64,000 nt of DNA from CAYWNA01 sp964459305 (GCA_964459305.1 CAYWNA010000007.1:1-64000); one strand, 5' to 3'. Numbered from the stretch's first letter, positions 46,063-54,145 are shown. Notes: generated by a model from the letters alone, not told the origin. Numbers and translations: made by a program.

Positions 46063-48081
46063 GGTGCTTTGAGTCGCGTCGCCTGGAGTTGACGAGTCGT
46101 CGACCGTCGCCTGGACTTCCGCGTTGCCGTTGTGCTCGAAGGAATCCAGGCCGTCGCCCACGCCAACGTAGAGCCACATGGTGGCCTGCGAGCCGGCGAT
46201 GAGCGTATCGTTTCCAGGACCGCCGCGATACGCACCAGCGGTCAGATTCGAGCCGAAGACGGTGTCGTTGCCGGATGCCGCGTCGACTTCGGCGATGTCG
46301 ACGAGTTGGGTCTCGCTGAAGTCCAATGTGTCACTGCGCCAACTGTTGCGGACGATGGTGTCGCCAGAGGCGTGGCCTCCGAACATGTCCACGCCGTTCT
46401 CGTAACTGCCGATCCCGATCACCGTGCCTCTCGACTCGGCCTTTGCCACCACGGTCGCCGCGCCGTTGTCCCGCAAGTTGTCATAGCCGTTCTTATCGCC
46501 TGCATACGCCCAGGTTGTATCGCTGGCACCGGCGTAAAGGTTGTCGTATCCAGAACCGCCGCGATACGTCCCCGGGGTCAAGTCCGAAGCCACGATCGTA
46601 TCGTTGCCGGACCCCGCGTCGACTTCGCCGATGTCGACAAGCTGCGTGTTGCTGAAGTCCAAGGTCTTGCTGCGCCAACTGTCGCGGATAACGGTGTCGC
46701 CGTTGGCGTGCCCTTGGAAGGTGTCCACCCCGTTTGCATAACCGTTGACCCCAATCACCGTGCCTGCCGATTCGGCCTTCGCCACCACCGTGGCCGTGCC
46801 GTTGTCCTGAAAAATGTCGTAGCCGTTCCCGTCGCCCGCGAACAGCCACGTCGTCTCCTGAGTGCCGGCATCCAGCGTGTCATAGCCCGAATTCCCACGA
46901 TACGCACCCGATGTCAGGTCCGAAGCGATGATCGTGTCATTGCCCGATCCGGCGTCTACTTCGGCGATGTCGACAAGCTGCGTATTACTGAAGTCCAAGG
47001 TCTTGCTGCGCCAACTGTCACGGACGATGGTGTCGCCGTCGACGTGCCCTCGGAAAATATCCACTCCGTTCGTATAACCGTTGACCCCGATCACCGTGCC
47101 TGCCGATTCAGCCTTCGCCACCACCGTGGCCGTGCCATTGTCGCGGAACGTGTCGTAGCTGTTCCCGCTGCCCGCGAACAGCCACATCGTGTCCTGAGTG
47201 CCAGCGTCGAGAGTGTCGTAGCCCGAACCGCCGCGGTACGTACCCGATGTCAGGTCCGAAGCGATGATCGTGTCATTGCCCGATCCGGCGTCTACCTCGG
47301 CGACGCCGACAAGGCGCGTATTACTGAAGTCCAGGGTCTTACTGCGCCAACTGTCACGGACGATGGTGTCGCCAGTGCCCTCAAATGCCTCAACGCCGTT
47401 CGCGTATCCGTTGATGCCGATTTCGGTATCAGGCGCGGCAGCTACGACCCGATCCTCCCCGTCGCCGCCGTTGAACTTATCGTAACCAGTGCCGGTTCCA
47501 GTGAAGAGGAAAATATCGTCACCCGCACCTCCTTCAAATGTGTCGTAGCCCGTGCCACCGATAAGGATGTCGTCGTTGCCAACGCCTTTGAGCACGTCAT
47601 TGCCACCAAGCCCAAGGATCAGGTCCCGATCATCGGTGCCAACCAGCGTCTCGCTGCGCCACGTCCCCACGATCACATTGTCGTACAGCCCAACGAATTC
47701 GCCGTGGTGAAGCGATCGGTCGAACTGGTCGAAATTGACCAGGCGGAGTTTCAGTGGAGCAACCTCGAACGCCTCGTCAGACTTCCCGGCAGCCAGATGC
47801 GCCTGGTACGCGTCGAACGCCGTCTCGACTTCGGCTTGTTTCGCCTCGTCGAGCGTCACACCGATCCACACATGGCCCGACGAGCCAGCACCGTCGACGT
47901 CTTGCCAAGCCGAACGGTCCATCAACGTTTCCACCGGGTCCCCAAGACCCCCGCCATCCAACAAGAGCCGCGGCTCCAGCGGTTCGACTCGAACCGCACT
48001 GCGCCGGACCTGACGGCGCTTCTTTGACCGACGTTTGCCACCAAACCAACCAACACGACCGCGTGAACTGTGCCTCTTCAT
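41401..48081 (-). CDS. Giant secreted repeat protein: LEPR-XLL, RTX-like, LamG, eight 171-residue repeats
   Basis: 2226 residues. I use ATG 48081 (MKRHSSRGRV) with AAGGGGCG upstream; the frame is open 51 codons further. VEPLEPRLLLDGG (residues ~32-44) is a LEPR-XLL motif. About residues 165-660 contain RTX-like sequence (GGNDVLKGVGNDDILIGG), including four units of exactly 336 bases (marked by DSWRSKTLDFSNT). Then come four units of exactly 513 bases (starts 46062, 45549, 45036, 44523), a LamG-like domain of 573 bases, and four more units of 513 bases (43437, 42924, 42411, 41898). Each 171-residue unit carries TGTGLDSLVDII, an EF-hand/dockerin-like DGEINTADVRDLNAYI, ETGFHLVQNDGA, NAVNTVADGIYHLGFDI and NEDGNRN. 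Probably a surface or matrix adhesin that binds calcium. Confidence 0.85.
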   Translation of the reverse strand: MKRHSSRGRVGWFGGKRRSKKRRQVRRSAVRVEPLEPRLLLDGGGLGDPVETLMDRSAWQDVDGAGSSGHVWIGVTLDEAKQAEVETAFDAYQAHLAAGKSDEAFEVAPLKLRLVNFDQFDRSLHHGEFVGLYDNVIVGTWRSETLVGTDDRDLILGLGGNDVLKGVGNDDILIGGTGYDTFEGGAGDDIFLFTGTGTGYDKFNGGDGEDRVVAAAPDTEIGINGYANGVEAFEGTGDTIVRDSWRSKTLDFSNTRLVGVAEVDAGSGNDTIIASDLTSGTYRGGSGYDTLDAGTQDTMWLFAGSGNSYDTFRDNGTATVVAKAESAGTVIGVNGYTNGVDIFRGHVDGDTIVRDSWRSKTLDFSNTQLVDIAEVDAGSGNDTIIASDLTSGAYRGNSGYDTLDAGTQETTWLFAGDGNGYDIFQDNGTATVVAKAESAGTVIGVNGYANGVDTFQGHANGDTVIRDSWRSKTLDFSNTQLVDIGEVDAGSGNDTIVASDLTPGTYRGGSGYDNLYAGASDTTWAYAGDKNGYDNLRDNGAATVVAKAESRGTVIGIGSYENGVDMFGGHASGDTIVRNSWRSDTLDFSETQLVDIAEVDAASGNDTVFGSNLTAGAYRGGPGNDTLIAGSQATMWLYVGVGDGLDSFEHNGNAEVQATVDDSSTPGDATQSTTNTGLDRLVDIIVADPGLNRRVDPAEIAEGAAAADAMNHIILAAIDATGLANDDEINTADMYDLNAWIQANRYDQWATLHGDDETYEETGFHLVQNDGAITYLFGANNAVNTVADGLYHMGFDIVAGRFLNEDGNRNVRVEKAAHWLDTLLREDLADGALRNPDVDPYTRATTGTGLDSLVEIIIADPGLNQKIATSDIMAGAKYANAMNGIIVAAIKATGLANDGEINTADVRDLNAYIQANHQEEWVTLHGDDEDGGETGFHLVQNDGATTRLYDRNAVNTVADGIYHLGFDIAGDNVLNEDGNRNARVETLAAWFSSLLREDLASGALRNPDVNPYAEGTTGTGLDSLVDIITSDPVLNRKIPTNEITTAAKAADAMNQIIIAAINATGLANNGEINAADMRDLNAWIQANRYDDWVELHGDDEGDEETGFHLVQNDGAIARLFANNAVNTVADGLYHIGFDIVANRFLNEDGDRNVSVETAALWLDELLESDLASGSLNNPNVDPYAEATTGTGLDSLVDIIAGDPGLNLKIPTSEITAGAEYADAMNHIIIAAITATGAGNDGEIDVFDMQDINAYIQANHYDKWVELHGDDEGDEETGFHLVQNDGATSRLYSNNAVNTVADGLYHIGFDIVRGRFLNEDGNKNVSVETAAFWLGNLLEEDLESGGLVNPNLVPDPAEIAAAEVFSVDSVMMEAPDDYVEVPHTDTLALANGTVAVSFNADDVSGRRTLFSKDASGYGTGGHLTAFVRNGRVEVRLQDTSKSVWMYSQSLIKAGEPHHLAVSFGEDGFRVFVDGKLEAARSDFTTGIDTNSENLAIGASTWARSDYRPDWTADYFDGTIEDVTIYNRALSRTEIASIGGDVAVAGPTSGTTGTGLDALVDIIFDDLGLYRRVDPAEIDEGAAAADALNHIIIDAIQATGLANDGEINAADMRDLNAWIQANRYDDWVEFHGDDEGDEETGFHFVQNDGAITRLFANNAVNTVADGLYHIGFDIVANRFLNEDGNRNVSVETAAWWLDELLEDDLAEGTLSNANVDPYAEGTTGTGLDSLVDIIIADPGLNLRIPTSEITAGAEYADAMNHIIIEAITATGLANDGEINTADVRDVNAYIQANHYERWVDLHGDDEGGEETGFHLVQNDGATTRLYANNAVNTVADGIYHLGFDIQGDRILNEDGNRNARVETLAWWLNDLLAEDLASGALSNTDVNPYAEGTTGTGLDSLVEIVTADPYLNLKIATSEITAGARAADAMNLILIEAIKATGVANDGEINAADVRDLNAYIQANHYEKWVELHGDDGGDEETGFHLVQNDGAISRLFDNNAVNTVADGIYHLGFDIVGNNVLNEDGNRNARVETLAWWLNDLLAEDLADGSLSNPGVDPYAAGTTGTGLDKLVALVAADPDLNRKIATSEITAGARAANRMNEILIEAIEATGAAKDGQFDMYDMININVYIQANHSDEWVELHGDDEGDEETGFHLVQNDGATTRLFGENAVNTVADGIYHVGFDIERGSFENEDGNRNLRLRTAAHWLNQLLRQELADKVFAAWGG
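46140..47480 (-). repeat. Four 336-bp tandem units encoding RTX-like sequence
   Basis: The marker GAAGTCCAA/GAAGTCCAG recurs at 46318, 46654, 46990 and 47326, spaced exactly 336 bases (112 codons). Each unit encodes VIGVNGYxNGVDxFxGH, DTIVRDSWRSKTLDFSNTQ, VDAGSGNDTI and YRGGSGYDTL. The RTX-type GxGxD pieces suggest calcium-stabilised beta rolls. Confidence 0.9.
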
Positions 48082-48458
48082 GGGGCGCCCCTTCTGTGAA
48101 AACTCGACTGGCCCTGGAAAGCAACCGATGCGACTCACCTGACCGGGACCGGCCGTAAGCGGAAGAGGATTGCTAGTCGCTCTCTCCATCCGCTCATACC
48201 CAACGATGGCCGCCGCTGGCAACTCCTGTTCCACGAGATGCCGCCAGATGTGATCGAGCCACCGGTTTGTTGGGCACCTGTCCCTGGCAGGTCAGGAACG
48301 AAAAGAAAACCTGTAGCAGTTATACCGCAAATGCCATACCCAACGGTTCTCGCATGCGATGCGATCCATAAGACATTGGATGCCAACGCGTTACGGCGGA
48401 ACGAGTCGGCGAGTGCCAGGCGAGTCTAGACACGAATCCCACGAAATATCGCGGTTCA
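48082..48458. other. Intergenic region upstream of giant gene
   Basis: No gene recognised. It carries the promoter and leader of the giant repeat protein (minus strand) and the 3' flank of the AAA+ regulator that ends at 48459. I see no intrinsic terminator or recognisable operator. Confidence 0.5.
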
Positions 48459-50567
48459 TCACGACATGTCGCGGGAGACCGTATCGCGTCGAATGCCGAG
48501 CTTGACCAGCCGCGAACGAAGGGTCGATGGCTTCAGACCAAGGATTTCTGCGGCCCCGCCTTTGCCTTCCACCCGCCAGTTGGTTCTTTCGAGAACTCGC
48601 TGGATGTGCGCCCGTTCGGCCTGCTGCAAGGTCATGTCGCAGTCGTCTGCCGGCGTCCCGCCGTTCGGCAACTCGATGTGAAGCACATCGCCATCGGCCA
48701 GAACCATTGCGCGTTCCACAACGTGCCTCAGTTCACGCACGTTGCCGGGCCAGGAATATCGTTGGAGCGAATTAATCTCGGATTTGGGAATCTTTTTGAT
48801 TGACCGACCCACCTTCCTGCCCAATTCGTCGACGAATGCCCATACTAGCAATGGAATGTCTTCCAATCGGGCTCGAAGCGGCGGCACCTGGATGGGGATG
48901 ACGTTCAGGCGGTGGTACAGATCCTCTCGAAATCGGCGACGGCGGACCTCTTCCTCCAGATCGCGGTTCGTGGCCGCGATGATGCGGACGTCGACGCAAC
49001 GCGTCTCTGGACAACCGACTCGCTCGAACTGGCCATCTTGAAGAACGCGGAGCAAACGTGCCTGAACATCCAACGGCAGTTCCCCGATCTCGTCAAAGAA
49101 GATCGTCGAGCCGTCAGCCATCTCGAATCGTCCTCGTTCCGCCCTGTCCGCGCTGGTATAGGCTCCCGCCGCGCGTCCGAAGAGTTCGGTCTCCGCCAAG
49201 GTCGCGGGGATGGCGGCACAATTCACCGTGATCATGGGTCGCGACTTGCGAGGACTGAGTTCGTGGATGGCGTCGGCGACTAGCTCCTTGCCCGTGCCGG
49301 TCTCGCCCAAGATCAGGATCGTCGAGCTTGTCGGAGCGACCGTCTCCACTCGTTCAAGAACGCGCCGCAACGGCTGGCTTTCGCCGACGATCCGCTCGTG
49401 GCGATGAGTGACTCTAATTTCCTCCCGCAAATAAGCGTTCTCGGCCTGCAATTGCTGCTTGAGATCCTCGATCTCCTCGTTCCTCTTGGCGCGAAGAATC
49501 CCGTTGGCGAAAATCTGGCCCGTCAGCATCAGACGCGGGACCCAGGCATCCGGCCAGTTCCTTTTCTCCGAAAACGAGCAGATTGCGATGGCGCCGAAAC
49601 ACTTGCCCTCGACGAACACGGGCACCACCAACCCCGATGCGACTCCAGCGTCCGAAAGTGCCTGACGGTCATAGGACCAGTCCGCATCCAAATCATCGAG
49701 GCTGTCGAACCGGCAATGCTGACCGGCACGGACGCGTTCAGCCATTGCCGAGCGCGAAGGATCGGGAAAAACGACCTCGCGGCGAGCCACGCCAGAAGAA
49801 ACCCACATGAGCTCCTCAGGAGCCCGTTCGCCGTCGCCTGCAAATCGAATCAGCGTACACGCATCCGCGTTAGCGAACTTGCCGAGTTCCTCCAATCCCT
49901 TGCGAACTTTGCCGACGAGTTCCCCGTCCGGCGAATTCGCCATGTCCGCTCCGATTCCCGCCACGATGCGTTCCAGATCCAATTGCTGGAACACACAACG
50001 CCGGTGTTCGATGCACCGCAGGCCGCTGGCGAGAGCTTGCCCCGCAAGTCGCCCCACGTGTTTCAACTCGTCCGGCCATCGGCGGATCGGGCGAGTCGAT
50101 TCCAGGGCAATCGCGCCAACTCCACTGCGCTCACTGTTGAGCGGCACAAAAAGACACGACACGTAGCCAGCACGCTCGTAGTAGCGCCGTTCGGCCCGAG
50201 CTTCCACGGGAAAGTCGTCCAGCCGCAAGATCGCGACAACATCTGGATGCTTCATCCTCTCGCCAAGCCAGGAAAAGCTCTCCTCCACGGGAACGCAGTG
50301 TGTCTCGGTACGAGTTGGAGGTGTGTCGGAGCACAAACCACAGGCGGCGCAAAGGCCATCGTCCGACCGCGCAAATCGCAATAGCCGACAGCGGTCGCAT
50401 CCAGTGATGGAGGCGAACTCCGCGAGCACTCGCTGAATCCTGACGCCGATGTCGTCGCGCACAGGCGGTGCCAACTCGGCCGCCAGTTTCGCAAGGAATG
50501 TACCGTGGCGAAACGCCGCGCCCACGGCTCCTTCCGCAGACCGTGAAGCCGTCTGCTGCTCGATCAT
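48459..50567 (-). CDS. GAF-GAF-AAA+ regulator of the sigma-54 activator type
   Basis: 702 residues. Two GAF-like sensor domains cover ~40-190 and ~200-355; the first contains a Cys cluster (GLCAACGLC, residues 71-79) that could bind a metal or Fe-S cluster. The AAA+ domain has Walker A GETGTGKE (421-428), Walker B TIFFDEIGE, and the arginine-finger region FREDLYHRLNV. The C-terminus is a Fis-like helix-turn-helix (GAAEILGLKPSTLRSRL). The sigma-54-contact loop, usually GAFTGA, reads GAYTSA (468-473), which is a Gly to Ser change at the fifth position. The gene is divergent from the rrf2-cysK operon, so it may regulate sulfur genes or itself. Confidence 0.87.
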   Translation of the reverse strand: MIEQQTASRSAEGAVGAAFRHGTFLAKLAAELAPPVRDDIGVRIQRVLAEFASITGCDRCRLLRFARSDDGLCAACGLCSDTPPTRTETHCVPVEESFSWLGERMKHPDVVAILRLDDFPVEARAERRYYERAGYVSCLFVPLNSERSGVGAIALESTRPIRRWPDELKHVGRLAGQALASGLRCIEHRRCVFQQLDLERIVAGIGADMANSPDGELVGKVRKGLEELGKFANADACTLIRFAGDGERAPEELMWVSSGVARREVVFPDPSRSAMAERVRAGQHCRFDSLDDLDADWSYDRQALSDAGVASGLVVPVFVEGKCFGAIAICSFSEKRNWPDAWVPRLMLTGQIFANGILRAKRNEEIEDLKQQLQAENAYLREEIRVTHRHERIVGESQPLRRVLERVETVAPTSSTILILGETGTGKELVADAIHELSPRKSRPMITVNCAAIPATLAETELFGRAAGAYTSADRAERGRFEMADGSTIFFDEIGELPLDVQARLLRVLQDGQFERVGCPETRCVDVRIIAATNRDLEEEVRRRRFREDLYHRLNVIPIQVPPLRARLEDIPLLVWAFVDELGRKVGRSIKKIPKSEINSLQRYSWPGNVRELRHVVERAMVLADGDVLHIELPNGGTPADDCDMTLQQAERAHIQRVLERTNWRVEGKGGAAEILGLKPSTLRSRLVKLGIRRDTVSRDMS

Positions 50568-50702
50568 TTGTGCCGATACCTAAAGCTCTGTTCCGGAGAC
50601 AAGAGGCAAAAGGACAAGAATAGACGAAAGGCCCTGATGCCTTGACTCCTTCTTACACCTTTTCTCACGATTGTCAACCAAATGGCCTTGTTTGGGGCGC
50701 CC

Positions 50703-50731
50703 TTGACGTTGCCAAGCAAGTAGTCTACTAT
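50703..50731 (+). promoter_or_regulatory. Sigma-70-type promoter of rrf2-cysK operon
   Basis: A -35 box TTGACG (50703-50708), a 17-base spacer, and a -10 box TACTAT (50726-50731) lie 28 bases before the rrf2 start codon. The sequence over and just past the -10 box (TAGTCTACTA, then TACTT near 50739) has partial dyad symmetry and would fit an autoregulatory Rrf2 site. This is the clearest promoter in the window. Confidence 0.7.
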
Positions 50732-50758
50732 TCTGGTGTACTTTTTGCAGGTAGTGTG

Positions 50759-51214
50759 ATGAAGGTCTCTACGCGAGGACGATATGGGTTGCGGGCGATG
50801 CTCGAATTGGCCCGTTGCCATGGCCAGTCGCCGGTGCTGATGAGCGACTTGGCTGAACGCGAGTCCCTGTCGAGGAAGTACCTTCACACGTTGCTGACGG
50901 CACTGAAAAAGGCAGAGCTGGTTCGCAGCGTTCGAGGCACTGGCGGGGGTTTCCTGCTAACGCGGGCTCCTTCGGAAATCAGGCTCAGTGAGATTCTGCA
51001 CGCACTGGAAGGGCCGCTTTCCCTTGTCGATTGCGTTGGGGACGAACGAGCCTGCGGGAAGGCAAACCGCTGTACAGCGCGACGGTTCTGGGCGGAACTC
51101 AGCGGGACTATAGAAAGCTCGCTCGAAAAGGTTACTCTCGAAGATCTAATTGCGTCTGAAGGTCAAGCGTGCTCGACGCCTGACGGAAAAACGGGGGAAA
51201 AGGCAAGCCCCTGA
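50759..51214 (+). CDS. Rrf2-family regulator (IscR/CymR-like)
   Basis: 151 residues. I use ATG 50759 (MKVSTRGRYGLRAML), the canonical start of this family; the frame is open 39 codons further, through the promoter. The winged helix is typical (LAERESLSRKYLHTLLTALKKAELV, RGTGGGFLLTRAPSEI). Cys92, Cys99 and Cys105 almost reproduce the IscR cluster ligands (92, 98, 104 in E. coli). It is first in the cysteine operon, 66 bases before cysK. In other bacteria Rrf2 proteins beside cysK sense cysteine supply through O-acetylserine or through CysK itself; here a Fe-S or redox input is also possible. Confidence 0.9.
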   Translation: MKVSTRGRYGLRAMLELARCHGQSPVLMSDLAERESLSRKYLHTLLTALKKAELVRSVRGTGGGFLLTRAPSEIRLSEILHALEGPLSLVDCVGDERACGKANRCTARRFWAELSGTIESSLEKVTLEDLIASEGQACSTPDGKTGEKASP

Positions 51215-51280
51215 GAAGAAACGGGAGTTCAAGGGCATCGCGCAGCATATCCTGCGGCCCAGGCGAAAGGGAGACAAGAG

Positions 51281-52216
51281 ATGACTGGAATTGCAGAGGA
51301 CATCACAAAGCTCGTCGGAAACACTCCACTCGTGCGACTCAAGAAGATCGGTGCGGGACTGGGGGCCGATCTGGTCGGCAAACTCGAGTCGTTCAATCCG
51401 TGTTCCAGCGTCAAAGACCGAATCGGCCTGAACATGATCGACGCCGCCGAGCGCGCTGGGCAAATCAAAGAAGGCAGTGTTCTCGTCGAACCGACGAGCG
51501 GAAACACTGGCATCGCGCTGGCTTTCGTCTGCGCGGCCCGAGGCTATAGGCTGATCCTCACGATGCCGGAAACGATGAGTATCGAACGGCGGAAGCTGCT
51601 GAAGATTCTGGGGGCGGAACTCGTTCTGACGCCTGGGACCGAAGGCATGCCCGGCGCAATACGCAAGGCGGAGGAACTGGTTGCCTCCGATTCTCGGTAC
51701 TTGCTCCTCCAGCAGTTTGCCAATCCGGCAAACCCGGAAATCCACCGAAACACAACGGCCGAGGAGATTTGGCGGGACACCGACGGCGACGTGGATATCC
51801 TGGTCGCCGGCGTTGGAACAGGTGGTACGGTCACGGGCGTGGCCGAGGTACTCAAGGCACGCAAGCCGTCCTTCCAGGCCATTGCCGTGGAGCCGGTCGG
51901 TTCACCTGTACTCTCCGGTGGGAAACCCGGTCCGCACAAGATTCAAGGCATCGGGGCGGGTTTCGTTCCCGATGTGCTTCGCACGGAGTTGTTGGACGAA
52001 GTCATTACGGTCGGCGACCAGGATGCGGGCATCGCGGCACGGCGGCTCGCACGTGAGGAAGGAATCCTGGTCGGCATCTCGGCCGGAGCCGCCGTTTCGG
52101 TTGCCCTGGAAGTCGCGGCACGACCCGAAAATGCGGGCAAGATGATCGTGGTCGTGCTTCCCGACACGGGGGAACGGTACCTGAGCACGTGGCTGTTTGA
52201 GGACGACGATGAGTAA
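51281..52216 (+). CDS. cysK: Cysteine synthase (O-acetylserine sulfhydrylase)
   Basis: 311 residues. It makes cysteine from O-acetylserine and sulfide with PLP. The PLP Lys is in FNPCSSVKDRIG, the phosphate loop in GTGGTVTGVAEVL, and the substrate loop in PTSGNTGIALAF. The C-terminal portion GISAGAAVSVALEVA is standard. AAAGGGAG precedes the ATG. Its stop overlaps the start of the serine acetyltransferase gene by eight bases (ATGAGTAA), so the two partners of the cysteine synthase complex are translationally coupled. Confidence 0.96.
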   Translation: MTGIAEDITKLVGNTPLVRLKKIGAGLGADLVGKLESFNPCSSVKDRIGLNMIDAAERAGQIKEGSVLVEPTSGNTGIALAFVCAARGYRLILTMPETMSIERRKLLKILGAELVLTPGTEGMPGAIRKAEELVASDSRYLLLQQFANPANPEIHRNTTAEEIWRDTDGDVDILVAGVGTGGTVTGVAEVLKARKPSFQAIAVEPVGSPVLSGGKPGPHKIQGIGAGFVPDVLRTELLDEVITVGDQDAGIAARRLAREEGILVGISAGAAVSVALEVAARPENAGKMIVVVLPDTGERYLSTWLFEDDDE

Positions 52217-53168
52217 CGCAGAAGCGCATGATCTACCTCTGTCCGCGAGCAAACCCGCTTCTGCCGGAGAAGGGCAGCTCGGTTCGCTGGTGGCCGCACT
52301 GTGCGAAGCTGGCAACGGTCTGCACCGGCCCGCGGATGGCTGCGCGAACAAACACCCGTTGCCGTCGCGCGACGCGATCGTCGGCATCATCGAGGACTTG
52401 CGAACAGCGCTGTTTCCCGGCTACTACGGCCCATCGGAACTGACCACGGACAATATGGCTTTCCACATGGGCAGCACGCTCGACCGGGTGCGCCGCAGCT
52501 TGCGGGAACAGATCCGGCGTGGCTTTTGCTTTGCCTGCAACTGTCCGGATACGGAATGCGAGGCCCGGACGGACTTCGGCATACAGGGGTTCCTCGATAG
52601 GCTCCCTGCGGTGCGGCGAATGTTGGCGACCGATGTCCAGGCCGCTTACGAAGGGGATCCAGCGGCAACCAGCCCGGACGAGGCCATCTTCTGTTACCCC
52701 GGCGTTCTGGCGATCACCAACTACCGTTTGGCCCACGAACTCTACTTGCTCGGCGTGCCGCTGATTCCACGAATCGTCACTGAGCATGCCCACAGCATCA
52801 CCGGCATCGACATCCACCCCGGCGCAACGATCGACGAGAGCTTCTTCATCGATCACGGCACCGGTGTGGTGATCGGCGAGACGTGTGAGATTGGCAAACG
52901 GGTACGCCTGTATCAGGGAGTCACCCTTGGCGCCAAAAGCTTTCCGCTGGATGAAGACGGCAATCCAATCAAAGGGATCAAACGTCATCCGGTGGTCGAG
53001 GACGATGTCATCATCTACTCCGAGGCAACGATTCTCGGACGCGTGACGATCGGCCGCGGCTCGGTCATTGGCGGAAACGTTTGGCTGACCCGCGACGTGC
53101 CGCCCGGCAGCCTGATCACCCAGGTCCGGCCGCGACAGGATCTGTTCGAAAGCGGCGGCGGCATTTAG
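52209..53168 (+). CDS. Serine O-acetyltransferase (EpsC-type)
   Basis: 319 residues. It acetylates serine with acetyl-CoA, feeding CysK. The N-terminal helical domain (~1-200) is of the long EpsC type; the left-handed beta helix (~200-319) shows GIDIHPGATIDESFFIDHGTG, VVIGETCEIG, GVTLGAKSF and VIGGNVW. I chose ATG 52209, overlapping the cysK stop. The C-terminus ends ESGGGI; many CysK-binding acetyltransferases end in Ile, so a regulated complex with CysK is likely. An unusual Cys set, CFACNCPDTEC (Cys107, 110, 112, 117), lies in the helical part; it is absent from the second acetyltransferase (57991-58947) and may bind a metal. Confidence 0.93.
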   Translation: MSNAEAHDLPLSASKPASAGEGQLGSLVAALCEAGNGLHRPADGCANKHPLPSRDAIVGIIEDLRTALFPGYYGPSELTTDNMAFHMGSTLDRVRRSLREQIRRGFCFACNCPDTECEARTDFGIQGFLDRLPAVRRMLATDVQAAYEGDPAATSPDEAIFCYPGVLAITNYRLAHELYLLGVPLIPRIVTEHAHSITGIDIHPGATIDESFFIDHGTGVVIGETCEIGKRVRLYQGVTLGAKSFPLDEDGNPIKGIKRHPVVEDDVIIYSEATILGRVTIGRGSVIGGNVWLTRDVPPGSLITQVRPRQDLFESGGGI

Positions 53169-53210
53169 CGAGCACGCGGGCCATACCTGCATTTGACGGA
53201 GTGACGAATC

Positions 53211-54005
53211 ATGACGGAAAGTGTCACGCAAGACACGACGACGCCGCAAACTCACGTAGGATCGGCGGTGACGAATAGCAGTCTTGAGGAACTGGATATC
53301 GAACGCCTTGAACCGTGGGATGCCGAGTCGCTGCTGCGCTACGTCTTCGAGACGTTTGGCCAGCGGGCGGCGATTGGCACAAGTCTGCAGAAGACGGGCG
53401 TCGTGACGATCGACATGGCTCACAAGTTGGGAGTTCCATACCGGGTTTTCTTCATTGACACGCTGATGAACAACCCTGAAACGTTAGAATTGTGCGACGA
53501 GGTCGAGCAACGCTATGGCATATCGATCGAACGGTTCGCCCCGACGGGGGAGGAAGTGGAAGATCTGTATCAAGACTGGGGTCAATACGCGCATTATCTC
53601 AACAGGACCGGGTGCTGCCACGTCCGCAAGACCTTTCCCCTGCATCGTGCCATGGAGACCTTCGACGCCTGGATCGCCGGCCTACGGGCCGACCAATCGG
53701 ATTTTCGAAAGCAACAAGCCCGCAAGGTATCCTGGGCCCGCGATCCGCAGGGCCGCAAGATCCTCAAGATCAACCCGCTGCTCGATTGGACCGCCGAGCA
53801 GATTGATGACTATACGCAAAAGCATGGCTTGCCGTACAACAAGCTGTACGACTACGTCTCGCCCTATGGCGAGCGATATACGACGATCGGATGCCACACC
53901 TGCCATATTCCGATCCAGGCCAAGCTCGATTGCCGCGACGGCAAATTCCCTTGGGAGCAAGGGCACCGCGAATGCGGCCTGCACCACGACGGCAGCGGAA
54001 TCTGA
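53211..54005 (+). CDS. cysH: APS/PAPS reductase, Fe-S (APS-type)
   Basis: 264 residues. It reduces activated sulfate to sulfite. The 4Fe-4S ligands of APS-type reductases are all visible: Cys135-Cys136 (TGCCHVRK) and Cys228/Cys231 (GCHTCHIPI); the redox-active Cys255 is in RECGLHHDG. The P-loop-like nucleotide region is QKTGVVTIDMAHKLG. Presence of the CC/CxxC set suggests adenylylsulfate rather than PAPS as substrate. GGAGTG precedes the ATG. No ATP sulfurylase or sulfite reductase gene is in the window, so those steps are encoded elsewhere. Confidence 0.94.
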   Translation: MTESVTQDTTTPQTHVGSAVTNSSLEELDIERLEPWDAESLLRYVFETFGQRAAIGTSLQKTGVVTIDMAHKLGVPYRVFFIDTLMNNPETLELCDEVEQRYGISIERFAPTGEEVEDLYQDWGQYAHYLNRTGCCHVRKTFPLHRAMETFDAWIAGLRADQSDFRKQQARKVSWARDPQGRKILKINPLLDWTAEQIDDYTQKHGLPYNKLYDYVSPYGERYTTIGCHTCHIPIQAKLDCRDGKFPWEQGHRECGLHHDGSGI

Positions 54006-54056
54006 GTATGTGACAGGCCGTGCATTGTTGTCGCCTGCTATCTCGCGGCCATTGTT

Positions 54057-54103
54057 GGAGTCCAGGCTTCAGCCTGTTCTTTTGGCCTAAAGGCTGTACT
54101 CCA
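54057..54103. repeat. Imperfect palindrome between cysH and metY
   Basis: TGGAGTCCAGGCTTCAGCC (about 54056-54074) pairs with GGCCTAAAGGCTGTACTCCA (54084-54103) apart from a few mismatches, around a nine-base loop. It separates the cysH and metY genes and may be another dispersed element or a partial terminator. Confidence 0.55.
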
Positions 54104-54145
54104 GCGGAAGAACAGACCATAACTGAACTAGCGGAGCAATGAACC

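Noticed and set aside
46132..48027. Long plus-strand open frame (631 codons) antisense to the giant gene
   Set aside because: It mirrors the periodic repeats of the minus-strand gene, and its translation is Val/Arg/Ala-rich with no fold I recognise. It is a by-product of codon bias in the real gene.
54006..54145. SAM riboswitch upstream of metY
   Set aside because: The hairpin here is a simple imperfect palindrome; I could not fit the conserved helices of any SAM riboswitch class.
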